This document shows positions 1 through 5,263 of a stretch of DNA of 5,263 nt, in pieces. The DNA comes from Candidatus Latescibacterota bacterium (GTDB lineage: Bacteria > JAAXHH01 > JABIQT01). How positions within the stretch are numbered: position 1 is the first letter of the stretch; each line of letters opens with the position of its first letter. Under the pieces are notes generated by a model. It was not told the origin of the DNA. It did no database searches and saw only the letters and a program-made list of their open reading frames with translations. A program made the position numbers and the translations under genes. Where the stretch lies: positions 1 to 5,263 of the forward strand of contig JABIQT010001127.1 in assembly GCA_018667995.1 (NCBI GenBank), written 5' to 3'.

Positions 1-63
1 GGCCCTGCAGAATCTATCGAAGAAATGGACCAGGCCTATCCATCATTGGTCAGCCGCCATTAA
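1..63 (+). CDS. C-terminal end of an unidentified protein (5' truncated)
   Basis: Reading frame 1 is open from the window edge to a TAA at 61-63 and encodes 20 residues (GPAESIEEMDQAYPSLVSRH). The acidic and hydrophobic mix and the codon choice look like a real C-terminus. Frame 2 is also open, to a TGA at 102-104, but its product is rich in Trp, Lys and His and less protein-like. The segment is too short to assign to a family. It would lie upstream of, and on the same strand as, the selenoprotein gene, about 310 bases away, so co-transcription is possible but not shown. Confidence 0.35.
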   Translation, partial: GPAESIEEMDQAYPSLVSRH

Positions 64-132
64 CCGATTTCTCATCATGTACGGAGAACGCGTGCCCATC
101 ACCTGAAACCGCCACTTACACAAAACTCTGGA

Positions 133-149
133 CAGACCCTCTTGGTCTG
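133..149. other. Short hairpin (6-bp stem, 5-nt loop)
   Basis: CAGACC (133-138) and GGTCTG (144-149) are exact reverse complements around the loop CTCTT. It lies about 70 bases after the TAA of the upstream gene. No T-run follows on either strand, so it is at best a weak terminator or a fortuitous inverted repeat. Confidence 0.25.
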
Positions 150-359
150 GATTGAACTTCATTGATAGACGTTTCGGAACGGTACAACATAAGCCCGCAC
201 GCCGAAAACTGTCAATTAGAATAATTCGATAGATACTATGCAGGGCGGGATGCATGATACACCCTCCCCACATACCCATTAAACAACAGAAATCAACTTG
301 TCTGCTCGTACGATAAAGCAAGCATTTACTATTTAATTGTCGACTCATTGCATTGTATA

Positions 360-365
360 GGAGGG
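360..365 (+). promoter_or_regulatory. Ribosome binding site that fixes the selenoprotein start
   Basis: GGAGGG lies eight bases before the ATG at 374. This site decides the start: the frame is also open from a TTG at 353, but that start would place the Shine-Dalgarno inside the coding region. No comparable GGAGG site precedes the GTG at 611, although that codon could be mistaken for the start of a separate gene. Confidence 0.85.
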
Positions 366-373
366 TTCTGATC

Positions 374-925
374 ATGTCCCATTCTGAGGTGCCCGGCGCC
401 TGGGTAAGTCTCCCTGATCTGGAGGCAGGCCCCATGGCTCGCCTAATATCAGCTCACCCGAGGATTGGTCCCGTTCTTGACCGCCTGGTCGAGACGGTGA
501 TGTATCAGGCTGAGTACCTGAATAGACGAGAATGTGAGATGATTGCTGCCATTTCGGCTGCTGCCCAGGACTGTCATTACTGAACAGAAAGCCACGCAGA
601 GTTTCTGCGTGTGGAAGATGGAGATCCTTCCTTAATAGAGGCCATTAGGAAGGGCGAATGGCGCACGGCCGAGTCCATGTCATCGAGAGATGAGGCGCTA
701 TGTGAAGTGGCTGAGAAGCTCAGCGCAACTCCGACTCGAATGGTCGAGCAGGATTGGGAAAAGCTGAGAGCCCTTGGATTCGACGATTTGGGTTGTCTCG
801 AGATCGTGCACATCGTAGGAGTATTCAATCATCTTACGAGGCTGGCCGATGGATGCGGTCTACGATTCGACCAAGCCGCTCTTACAAAAGCCGCGTCCCG
901 CAGAGAAAAGGGCCGGTCAGGTTAG
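374..925 (+). CDS. AhpD-like peroxidase-related selenoprotein (CxxU active site)
   Basis: This is a predicted thiol/selenol peroxidase or redox enzyme of the AhpD / carboxymuconolactone decarboxylase superfamily, likely cytosolic (no signal peptide or membrane segment). It has 183 residues if the TGA at 581-583 is read as selenocysteine. Family landmarks are in order: Leu49-Arg51-Arg52-Glu53 and Glu55 before the active site; Cys67-His68-Tyr69-Sec70-Thr-Glu-Ser-His74; then a C-terminal helical part with LRALGFDD (131-138) and VFNHLTRLADGCG (150-162), typical of 'peroxidase-related enzyme' homologues. AhpD of Mycobacterium tuberculosis uses Glu118, Cys130, Cys133 and His137. The same spacing here gives Glu55, Cys67, Sec70 and His74. 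The 5' half (374-580) and 3' half (584-922) share one frame, neither half is a complete domain, and the only interruption is at the resolving cysteine. The stop is TAG at 923-925. It converges with the dioxygenase gene 34 bases away. The alternative is a nonsense mutation or sequencing error at a TGC/TGT codon, which the downstream hairpin makes less likely. Confidence 0.88.
581..583 (+). other. In-frame UGA predicted to encode selenocysteine (Sec70)
   Basis: The codon follows Cys67-His-Tyr and precedes Thr-Glu-Ser-His, so it replaces the second Cys of the CxxCxxxH motif. Reassignment of TGA to Trp or Gly is unlikely. The isochorismatase-family gene in this window ends normally at TGA, all Trp codons seen are TGG, and neither Trp nor Gly would make sense at this catalytic position. 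Confidence 0.87.
591..614 (+). promoter_or_regulatory. Candidate bacterial SECIS hairpin
   Basis: ACGCAGA (594-600) pairs perfectly with TCTGCGT (604-610), leaving the loop GTT (601-603). C593-G611 extends the stem, and C592-G613 can form with U612 bulged. The loop G is 18 bases after the UGA, within the known 16-37 nt window and close to E. coli fdhF, where the loop starts about 19 bases after UGA. The loop begins with G then U, as SelB recognition requires, and the GCAG...CTGC core resembles the fdhF minihelix. Unlike fdhF, there is no bulged U on the 5' arm. The hairpin is entirely inside the coding sequence (residues 73-81), as expected for bacterial SECIS elements. Confidence 0.75.
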
Positions 926-937
926 GTGGTGAACCAC
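926..937. other. Small hairpin in the convergent junction
   Basis: GTGG (926-929) and CCAC (934-937) flank the loop TGAA in the 34-base gap between the selenoprotein stop and the dioxygenase stop. Its position suits a bidirectional terminator, but the stem is only four pairs and there is no T-run. No convincing intrinsic terminator is seen here. Confidence 0.2.
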
Positions 938-959
938 ACAGCGGCCATATGGATCGGAT

Positions 960-1898
960 TTAGCGTTCGAAATGGCGTCGTGATGTATCGGGGATCTCAT
1001 CTTCGTTCCGATAGGACATTTCGGGGCGCGGCCATACTTCGGGTAACGGATGAGAATCAGAACCAAAGGGAATATCACCTTTGAGCGTGATACGCTCCAT
1101 CTTTCGACGCTGGGGACAGTAATCATGGACTGCGTAATGTTGCACCGATCGATTATCCCAGAAGGCGACGGTACCGGTCTCCCAATGCAATCTGAGCTGG
1201 TGCTCTGGTACGTGTGCTTGATTGAATAGTATATCGAGTATATGTCGGCTCTCGACTTCTTTCAAGCCCTGTAGGGATATGGTAAACTGAGGGTTTACAA
1301 ATAAGACCTTCCGACCCGTAACTGGGTGTATTCGCACCACCGGATGGAGAGGATTCGGGTACTGCTTCTCCATCTTCTGTAACTTGGTCCTGCCCTCCGG
1401 GTCCTCCCCGAAAAGCGTCCGAAATGGTTTGAAATCATGGAGTGCATCCAGTCCCTCAATCAATGTTTTAACAGGTCCGCTCAATGTGTCGTATGCTGCC
1501 GTCATGCTCGCGAACAGTGTATCCCCGCCCAATTCAGGCGTAATCACTGCCCGAAGAATGGTGCCCATCGGGGGGTCCTGCCTAAAAGTCTCATCGCTGT
1601 GCCATACGTCCGATAGGCGCGGCGGATTGTCCTTGTGATTATCCAGCACAATGAGCTCGGGAAGATCCGATCTGTTGGGTGAGAAGGGATGCACGGTAAG
1701 CGCTCCGAACTGCTTTCCGAATGCCACCTGTTGTTCCGATGTGAGATGCTGCTTTCGGAATACCAGGACCTCATACTCCATCAAAGCCCGTTGTATGGCC
1801 TCGTAGTCCGGGCTTGACACTGGCTGTCTGAGGTCCACGCCGCTGATTTCAGCACCAATATTGGGAGAAATGGGCGTAATTCGGAGCTGCCGTTCCAT
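960..1898 (-). CDS. TauD/TfdA-family Fe(II)/2-oxoglutarate dioxygenase
   Basis: This is a cytosolic oxygenase that couples decarboxylation of 2-oxoglutarate to hydroxylation of an organic substrate, often leading to C-S, C-O or C-N cleavage. Its 312 residues slightly exceed E. coli TauD (about 283). The iron triad is visible as His100-x-Asp102 in VWHSDETF and distal His254 in SVQHYAVHDY. Arg265 and Arg269 (PQRRKMERITLKGD) match TauD Arg266 and Arg270, which bind 2-oxoglutarate and the substrate acid group. His70 matches a TauD taurine contact, but the TauD Tyr73 position is Ser73, so taurine itself is not assured. An extra tail of roughly 35 residues (about 278-312) follows the catalytic core. 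The start is fixed by GGAGG at 1908-1904, five bases before the ATG; the stop is TAA at 962-960. It is the last gene of the minus-strand block, 70 bases after the hydrolase. The family is secure and the substrate is unknown. Confidence 0.93.
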   Translation of the reverse strand: MERQLRITPISPNIGAEISGVDLRQPVSSPDYEAIQRALMEYEVLVFRKQHLTSEQQVAFGKQFGALTVHPFSPNRSDLPELIVLDNHKDNPPRLSDVWHSDETFRQDPPMGTILRAVITPELGGDTLFASMTAAYDTLSGPVKTLIEGLDALHDFKPFRTLFGEDPEGRTKLQKMEKQYPNPLHPVVRIHPVTGRKVLFVNPQFTISLQGLKEVESRHILDILFNQAHVPEHQLRLHWETGTVAFWDNRSVQHYAVHDYCPQRRKMERITLKGDIPFGSDSHPLPEVWPRPEMSYRNEDEIPDTSRRHFER

Positions 1899-1968
1899 GC
1901 CGACCTCCTGCCAACCGTGCGGCTAAGTCTTGCAGGAATTTCTCATGAGATGGGCTACTTGGGTTCGT

Positions 1969-2739
1969 TCATTGAGATTCTACCTCGCATGCGGACACGA
2001 GGGCTTCTACCGTGGTAGACCATCCGTATTTGGTCTCGACCTCTCGAATCGTCATCCGAGTTGCCGTCAGATCGTCGACAGTATCATGAAACTCAATTCC
2101 AGTAGTGGCATCTCTGACGAGGATGATGTTGTATCCCAGGCTGTTCATTGCGAGTACACCGTAGTCGCGCCCGATCACACACCAGTTCGTTGCAAAGCCG
2201 GCATATATCAAGTGCAGAATGCCACGTTCAGCCAGCATCTCGTGCATCTGGGCGCCATGGTGGATCACCAATTCACCCGGTATTGGTTTGGCGGCATCGG
2301 CGATGTCCAATTCCTTCTTATATCGTTTATAGGTGGGGGGCAGAATCGGTTCCTGATTGCGCCCAAAGACGGCCTGTTCGCCCGAACGATATATCCCTCT
2401 AAAGGCCGCGGGCGGCCAATCCGGGGCGTCATTGGCCGCCGTGGGTGCGGTCGGGGCAGTTTCATAACGATCGGCTACTGGAGGACTTGGGGCATGAATG
2501 ACGGTCATTCCCGCTTTGCGAGCTGAATTCAGAATGGGCATAATGCCTGCGTCGGTGACCTCACGAGCACGCGTGAGCCAGGAATCGATATAATGGGTGC
2601 TCCATACATCGACCAGCACCAAGGCCGTCTGGTGGACCTTGAGAGGCAAGGAACGTTCCACAAACGAGAAGTTCGACTCATCACATGGCGTGCCCGTATC
2701 GGTGTATACTCGATAGTACCTGCAGTCGAGAGGTTTCAT
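1969..2739 (-). CDS. Isochorismatase-family cysteine hydrolase
   Basis: This is a probable C-N (amide, ureido or similar) hydrolase of the isochorismatase/nicotinamidase-like superfamily, cytosolic, 256 residues from the ATG. The first strand LVLVDVWSTHY carries the catalytic Asp44. The nucleophile is Cys187 in the typical GFATNWCV cis-peptide motif, followed by the family segment GYNIILVRDATTG. The usual catalytic Lys is not seen: the aligned strand reads GELVIHHGAQ, with His161 where Lys is expected and the following loop about seven residues shorter than in canonical members. The N-terminal stretch of about 35 residues before the first strand and a Pro/Ala/Thr-rich insert (about 95-112) are extra. 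The start could be the TTG at 2742, seven bases after AGGA (2753-2750), or the ATG at 2739, ten bases after it; I chose ATG. The stop is TGA at 1971-1969. It begins 26 bases after the MetE-like gene and is probably co-transcribed with it. Substrate unknown. Confidence 0.88.
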   Translation of the reverse strand: MKPLDCRYYRVYTDTGTPCDESNFSFVERSLPLKVHQTALVLVDVWSTHYIDSWLTRAREVTDAGIMPILNSARKAGMTVIHAPSPPVADRYETAPTAPTAANDAPDWPPAAFRGIYRSGEQAVFGRNQEPILPPTYKRYKKELDIADAAKPIPGELVIHHGAQMHEMLAERGILHLIYAGFATNWCVIGRDYGVLAMNSLGYNIILVRDATTGIEFHDTVDDLTATRMTIREVETKYGWSTTVEALVSACEVESQ

Positions 2740-2765
2740 CAAGAACGCATCCTGTTTGCTAGGTC

Positions 2766-3803
2766 CTAGAGGTAGTCATTCTCATTCAAACGTTCGGATC
2801 GTGATCCTTCGAAGAGATCCCGGCCGGCGACAAGAGCAGCCATCTTTCGGTCCGCGACCGTGCGGGGAAGCATCCAGAATCCACAGTCGGGATGGACCCA
2901 TTTGATCCGTGATTCTCCAAGTACCTTAACCGAGGTCTCGATTCTCCGTGCCACCTCCTCTGGAGTCTCCACCTCGTTGTCCTTGATGTCGATCACTCCG
3001 ACACCCAGGGCGATACCCTCTCTCAGGTCATTAAACACGGCAAGTTCGTCGTAGCCTCTGCGGGCGAATTCCAGGATGAGATGGTCGACATGGAGTGCAT
3101 TCAGAAAAGGCAGAAGATCCTTCCAGAGACCGCCCTGTATCGACTGTCCTCCGTAGTTCCCAAAGCAGAGATGCAGCCCCTTCTCTCCCCGAGCGCCGCT
3201 CAATACATGATTGATGGGCTCGTGCGCCCAGGAGGCGTCTTCGGGATGTCCCGTCAAGTTTGCCTCGTCGACCTGCAAAACGGGAGCATCGATCTCCGCG
3301 ATCTGCCGCCGAAGCACCTCTGCAATATCCATCGACATGGCTTGTAGATCGTTGTAGTGCTCGTCCACGAGAGTCTTTGCCAACATGTAAGGTGCAGTGA
3401 CGGTGAATTTCAAAGGGCGATCGGTGAGTGGTTTGACGAACTGCCACGCACCAGGCAGATTGAGTGTACCCTCGCCAATCTTGCTTTGCACGATTCCAGC
3501 AGGCTGGGTGCGAAAGGACATGCCAGCATTGGCTCGAAAGGCAGCCAGTTCTTCACGGCTGATTGATGTCGTAATGCCGGACATAGGGCCGATAAAGTAT
3601 TCTATCATTCCGTTGGTTTCAGGGTGGCTTATGTCAAAACGGGACAACTCTCCGTCCACGAGGACATCCAAGCCGGCCAGTTCTTGTGTCTTGAGGATGA
3701 CCATGGCGGCGTCCCGGAGGTTGGGTGTCGAGGGATAGGCCGATAGCCACGTTGGTACCGGATAACTGCCGACTACGGTGGTCTTCATGGAGTGCTCTGC
3801 CAT
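2766..3803 (-). CDS. Core MetE-like zinc methyltransferase (cobalamin-independent methionine synthase C-terminal domain type)
   Basis: This is a stand-alone 345-residue protein of the UROD/MetE-like barrel family, related to the catalytic C-terminal half of MetE. Such enzymes activate a thiol on zinc and transfer a methyl group to or from it. The zinc ligands are visible: His211-x-Cys213 in LHLCFGNYGG, Glu245 in LILEFARRG and Cys307 in HPDCGFW, matching E. coli MetE His641, Cys643, Glu665 and Cys726. Also present are the N-terminal VVGSYPVP motif (10-17) and QVDEANL (177-183), equivalent to the MetE QIDEP strand. The MetE N-terminal domain (about 400 residues) is absent, so folate polyglutamate is not assured as the methyl donor. 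The start is the ATG at 3803, with AGGAG (3817-3813) nine bases upstream; the stop is TAG at 2768-2766. It heads the minus-strand operon. Its catabolic neighbours suggest demethylation or thiol alkyl transfer rather than housekeeping methionine synthesis, which is inference. Confidence 0.9.
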   Translation of the reverse strand: MAEHSMKTTVVGSYPVPTWLSAYPSTPNLRDAAMVILKTQELAGLDVLVDGELSRFDISHPETNGMIEYFIGPMSGITTSISREELAAFRANAGMSFRTQPAGIVQSKIGEGTLNLPGAWQFVKPLTDRPLKFTVTAPYMLAKTLVDEHYNDLQAMSMDIAEVLRRQIAEIDAPVLQVDEANLTGHPEDASWAHEPINHVLSGARGEKGLHLCFGNYGGQSIQGGLWKDLLPFLNALHVDHLILEFARRGYDELAVFNDLREGIALGVGVIDIKDNEVETPEEVARRIETSVKVLGESRIKWVHPDCGFWMLPRTVADRKMAALVAGRDLFEGSRSERLNENDYL

Positions 3804-3890
3804 TCAGTGTGTCTCCTGTTTATAAAGAGTGGTCATCGTATCGTATCATTCGCGAAGGCACGGATTGGATGTTCGGTCTCGGTATCGAGT

Positions 3891-3919
3891 ATACATAGAT
3901 AATTAGCCCGGTAAGTCAA
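3891..3919 (-). promoter_or_regulatory. Candidate promoter of the metE-like operon
   Basis: On the minus strand TTGACT (3919-3914) matches five of six -35 bases. The -10 is uncertain: ATGTAT lies at a 17-base spacer (3896-3891), and a better hexamer, TATACT, lies at 20 bases (3893-3888). Transcription would start about 75-85 bases before the ATG at 3803. The overlapping GTATAC palindrome could be a regulator site. Confidence 0.35.
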
Positions 3920-4080
3920 TCCAAAATTGAGCTCGAACTAGTACCTCTGCTCCATCTGTGAACCTAAGTCTTTATTATGGATAAAGCAGTAGGATGGCAG
4001 GGATGAACGTGTCTAAGGCATTGGTTGCTTTACATTATATGGGTCGGACCGCTGCGATCAATAATTCCCAGCATCCGACA

Positions 4081-4146
4081 GGGCGAAAGAGAGTAGTCCC
4101 CATTGATGACGGGGCGAACGGATCTCATGAAGGCAGATCTCGCCCC
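4081..4146. repeat. Imperfect hairpin with repeated, competing pairing arms
   Basis: GGGGCGA (4111-4117) pairs with TCGCCCC (4140-4146), and GATCT (4121-4125) pairs with AGATC (4135-4139). This gives a 12-pair stem with a three-base bulge (ACG) and a nine-base loop. The sequence GGGCGAA occurs twice (4081-4087 and 4112-4118), so either copy can pair with TCGCCC. CCCC at 4098-4101 can instead pair with GGGG at 4111-4114. No clear T-run follows on either strand. The role is unknown; it could be a structured RNA, a weak terminator or an operator. Confidence 0.4.
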
Positions 4147-4317
4147 ATTCTGCGTTTCTTGCCCCTATTCAGCGCTCTAAGGATGCTTCCTGCCAACGCG
4201 CTCCGTTCCCCGAAACATCCAGGAAACAGACTCGCTGAATCATGCGTGGTTTTCATCCTAAATTGAACTGATTCTGCATGGAGCTCACGGATATTTTCTC
4301 CCTGTCCACTGTGGTCG

Positions 4318-4346
4318 TTGACATTAATCGAGCCTCCCGATATATT
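4318..4346 (+). promoter_or_regulatory. Near-consensus sigma70 promoter of the Gfo/Idh/MocA gene
   Basis: A perfect -35 TTGACA (4318-4323), a 17-base spacer and TATATT (4341-4346, five of six matches) form the best promoter in the window. Transcription should start near 4352-4354, giving a leader of about 67 bases before the ATG at 4420. Confidence 0.75.
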
Positions 4347-4419
4347 CGCCCAGTAATCCTCCTTGACCACATTTTACCCACTCTCCTGACCAGAAGTTCT
4401 GATTCTATGAGGAGTTCCA

Positions 4420-5263
4420 ATGTCTGACCAATACCGTGTCGGTGTAATCGGCTGTGGCAGCATATCAAACCTTCATATGACGGGCTATAACGGTGATGAC
4501 CGATTTGCTGTGGTCGCTGCTTCAGATCCCGTTGAAGAGGCACTCAATGGATTCGCAGATCGTTACGGCATCGGCAGTCGCTACACCGATGCCCGACAAA
4601 TGCTGGACGAGGAATCGCTGGACGTTGTAAGTATTTGCACCTGGCATAAGCTCCACGCGCCCTTGACTATTGCCGCATGCGCGCGAAAACCAAAGGCAAT
4701 TCTCTGTGAAAAACCCATGGGTACCAACCTCGGCGAGTGTGACGAAATGCAGGTGGCGGCCAAGCGCAATGATGTCAAACTGGCAATATCCCATCAGCGT
4801 AGGTTCAATCCCGCGTGGACTGATGCTCGTGAACTCATTGCGAGCGGAGCCATTGGCGCACCGAAACAAGTGTATACAAGTGGCGGGCAGGGGCTTCTCA
4901 ACGACTGTTCACATCTGTTGGACTTTATGCGTTATGTCATGGGCGACCCGACCGCAAAATGGGTCATGGGAAACATAGAACGCAAGACGGATCGTTACGA
5001 GCGGGATATCAGAATAGAAGACAAGAGTGCCGGTATTATAGGATTCGATAATGGTGCGATAGGTACCTTGCTTCAGGAATTGGCACCCGGACGCCAGGGA
5101 GGAACGGTATACGGGGAAGACGGCATACTAGACATTGATGAGCGCCGTGTTCGTATGCTGAGCAGCAAGACGGGAACCTGGGAAGAACGTCCGTCCGTAG
5201 GTGAGGATAATAGTGTGGGACAAGCCCGTGATCTGGGCGATTGGCTTGATGGAACTTTGGAGA
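4420..5263 (+). CDS. Gfo/Idh/MocA-family NAD(P)-dependent oxidoreductase (3' truncated)
   Basis: This is a probable cytosolic dehydrogenase acting on a sugar, inositol or other polyol-like substrate. 281 codons are visible and the frame is open to the window edge; family members usually have 330-400 residues. The N-terminal Rossmann motif is GVIGCGSISNLH (8-19), and Asp36 ends the second strand (AASDP). The hallmark Glu97-Lys98-Pro99 lies in ILCEKPMG. The catalytic segment GLLNDCSHLLD (158-168) has His165; the usual Asp four residues before it is Asn161, with Asp162 next to it. The segment between GAPKQVY (146-152) and this motif is short, so the substrate loop found in many relatives is reduced. 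The start is the ATG at 4420, with GAGGAG (4409-4414) five bases upstream. It is driven by the strong promoter at 4318-4346 and is divergent from the metE-like operon, with which it may share a pathway. Substrate unknown. Confidence 0.92.
   Translation, partial: MSDQYRVGVIGCGSISNLHMTGYNGDDRFAVVAASDPVEEALNGFADRYGIGSRYTDARQMLDEESLDVVSICTWHKLHAPLTIAACARKPKAILCEKPMGTNLGECDEMQVAAKRNDVKLAISHQRRFNPAWTDARELIASGAIGAPKQVYTSGGQGLLNDCSHLLDFMRYVMGDPTAKWVMGNIERKTDRYERDIRIEDKSAGIIGFDNGAIGTLLQELAPGRQGGTVYGEDGILDIDERRVRMLSSKTGTWEERPSVGEDNSVGQARDLGDWLDGTLE

Larger units (their letters stand above)
64..373. other. Intergenic region upstream of the selenoprotein gene
   Basis: No convincing gene is seen. A long minus-strand open frame (about 43-435) runs through it, but its Cys- and Met-rich product resembles no family and it overlaps the real gene start. 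A six-pair hairpin lies at 133-149. The last 50 bases are AT-rich, with a TTTAAT hexamer at 332-337 that could be a -10 box, but no good -35 sits 16-18 bases before it. The promoter of the downstream gene is therefore unresolved. The region ends in the strong ribosome binding site at 360-365. Confidence 0.5.
3804..4419. other. Long divergent intergenic region
   Basis: This 616-base stretch separates the minus-strand operon from the plus-strand dehydrogenase. It holds a minus-strand promoter candidate (3891-3919), GGGCGA repeats with a hairpin (4081-4146), a strong plus-strand promoter (4318-4346) and the dehydrogenase leader. Open frames of 80-96 codons occur on both strands (3994-4266 plus, 4125-4370 minus), but their products are low in recognisable structure, lack good ribosome binding sites and overlap each other. 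I do not call them genes. No tRNA, transposase remnant or CRISPR repeat is seen. Confidence 0.6.

Noticed and set aside
43-435. Minus-strand open frame of 130 codons
   Set aside because: Its Cys/Met-rich product resembles no family, and it overlaps the start of the well-supported plus-strand gene. It is probably fortuitous.
581-583. TGA read as Trp or Gly under an alternative genetic code
   Set aside because: The hydrolase gene ends at TGA where the family is expected to end, Trp is encoded by TGG elsewhere in the window, and neither residue fits the catalytic position.
611-925. A separate 104-residue gene starting at GTG 611
   Set aside because: It is in the same frame as 374-583, has no good ribosome binding site, and its sequence is the C-terminal half of the AhpD-like domain. 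It is better read as the continuation after Sec70.
374-925. Interpretation as a pseudogene broken by a nonsense mutation
   Set aside because: The only disruption is a TGA exactly at the redox-active Cys. The frame is intact on both sides, the catalytic residues are conserved, and a SECIS-like hairpin follows. A random nonsense mutation would not be expected at that site.
1941-1950. Ten-base palindrome TCTCATGAGA between the hydrolase and dioxygenase genes
   Set aside because: The arms do not extend beyond five bases, and with no spacer it would not form a stable RNA hairpin. A palindrome of this length is plausible by chance.
1930-2526. Plus-strand open frame of 198 codons
   Set aside because: It is antisense to the isochorismatase-family gene, whose motifs are clear, and its product has no family features.
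3994-4266. Plus-strand open frame of 90 codons in the divergent intergenic region
   Set aside because: It lacks a convincing ribosome binding site, has no recognisable domain, contains the hairpin arms and overlaps competing minus-strand frames.

Overview
The window is a bacterial chromosomal fragment of moderate base composition, with leaderless-looking compact genes, clear Shine-Dalgarno sites and the standard stop codons. The families present (TauD-type dioxygenase, isochorismatase-type cysteine hydrolase, core-MetE, Gfo/Idh/MocA dehydrogenase, AhpD-like peroxidase) are typical of accessory catabolic regions in metabolically versatile, often uncultured, environmental bacteria. The species cannot be named from the sequence.

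The most notable feature is the gene at 374-925 (+). Read conventionally it looks like a 69-residue fragment, a stop, and a second fragment starting at a GTG. The two halves are in one frame and together form a complete AhpD-like (carboxymuconolactone decarboxylase superfamily, 'peroxidase-related') protein. The single in-frame TGA (581-583) falls exactly on the second cysteine of the catalytic CxxC motif. A strong hairpin with a GUU apical loop follows it at the spacing expected of a bacterial SECIS element. I read this as a selenoprotein of 183 residues with a Cys67-His-Tyr-Sec70 active site, so the host should decode UGA as selenocysteine (selA, selB, selC and selD, outside this window).

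Layout: 1-63 is a probable C-terminal tail of an upstream plus-strand gene. 64-373 is an intergenic leader. 374-925 (+) is the selenoprotein. It converges with a minus-strand three-gene block read from right to left: core-MetE-like methyltransferase (3803-2766), isochorismatase-family hydrolase (2739-1969) and TauD/TfdA-family Fe(II)/2-oxoglutarate dioxygenase (1898-960). Gaps of 26 and 70 bases within this block suggest one operon. A 616-base divergent intergenic region (3804-4419) follows, with a near-consensus sigma70 promoter (4318-4346) serving a plus-strand Gfo/Idh/MocA oxidoreductase (4420 to the window edge, truncated) and a weaker minus-strand promoter candidate for the operon.

How the genes work together is inference. 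A dehydrogenase, a dioxygenase, a C-N or similar hydrolase and a methyl-transferring zinc enzyme side by side resemble a small catabolic module for a methylated or amidated organic compound. The selenoprotein would be a neighbouring thiol-peroxidase or redox enzyme and is transcribed separately.
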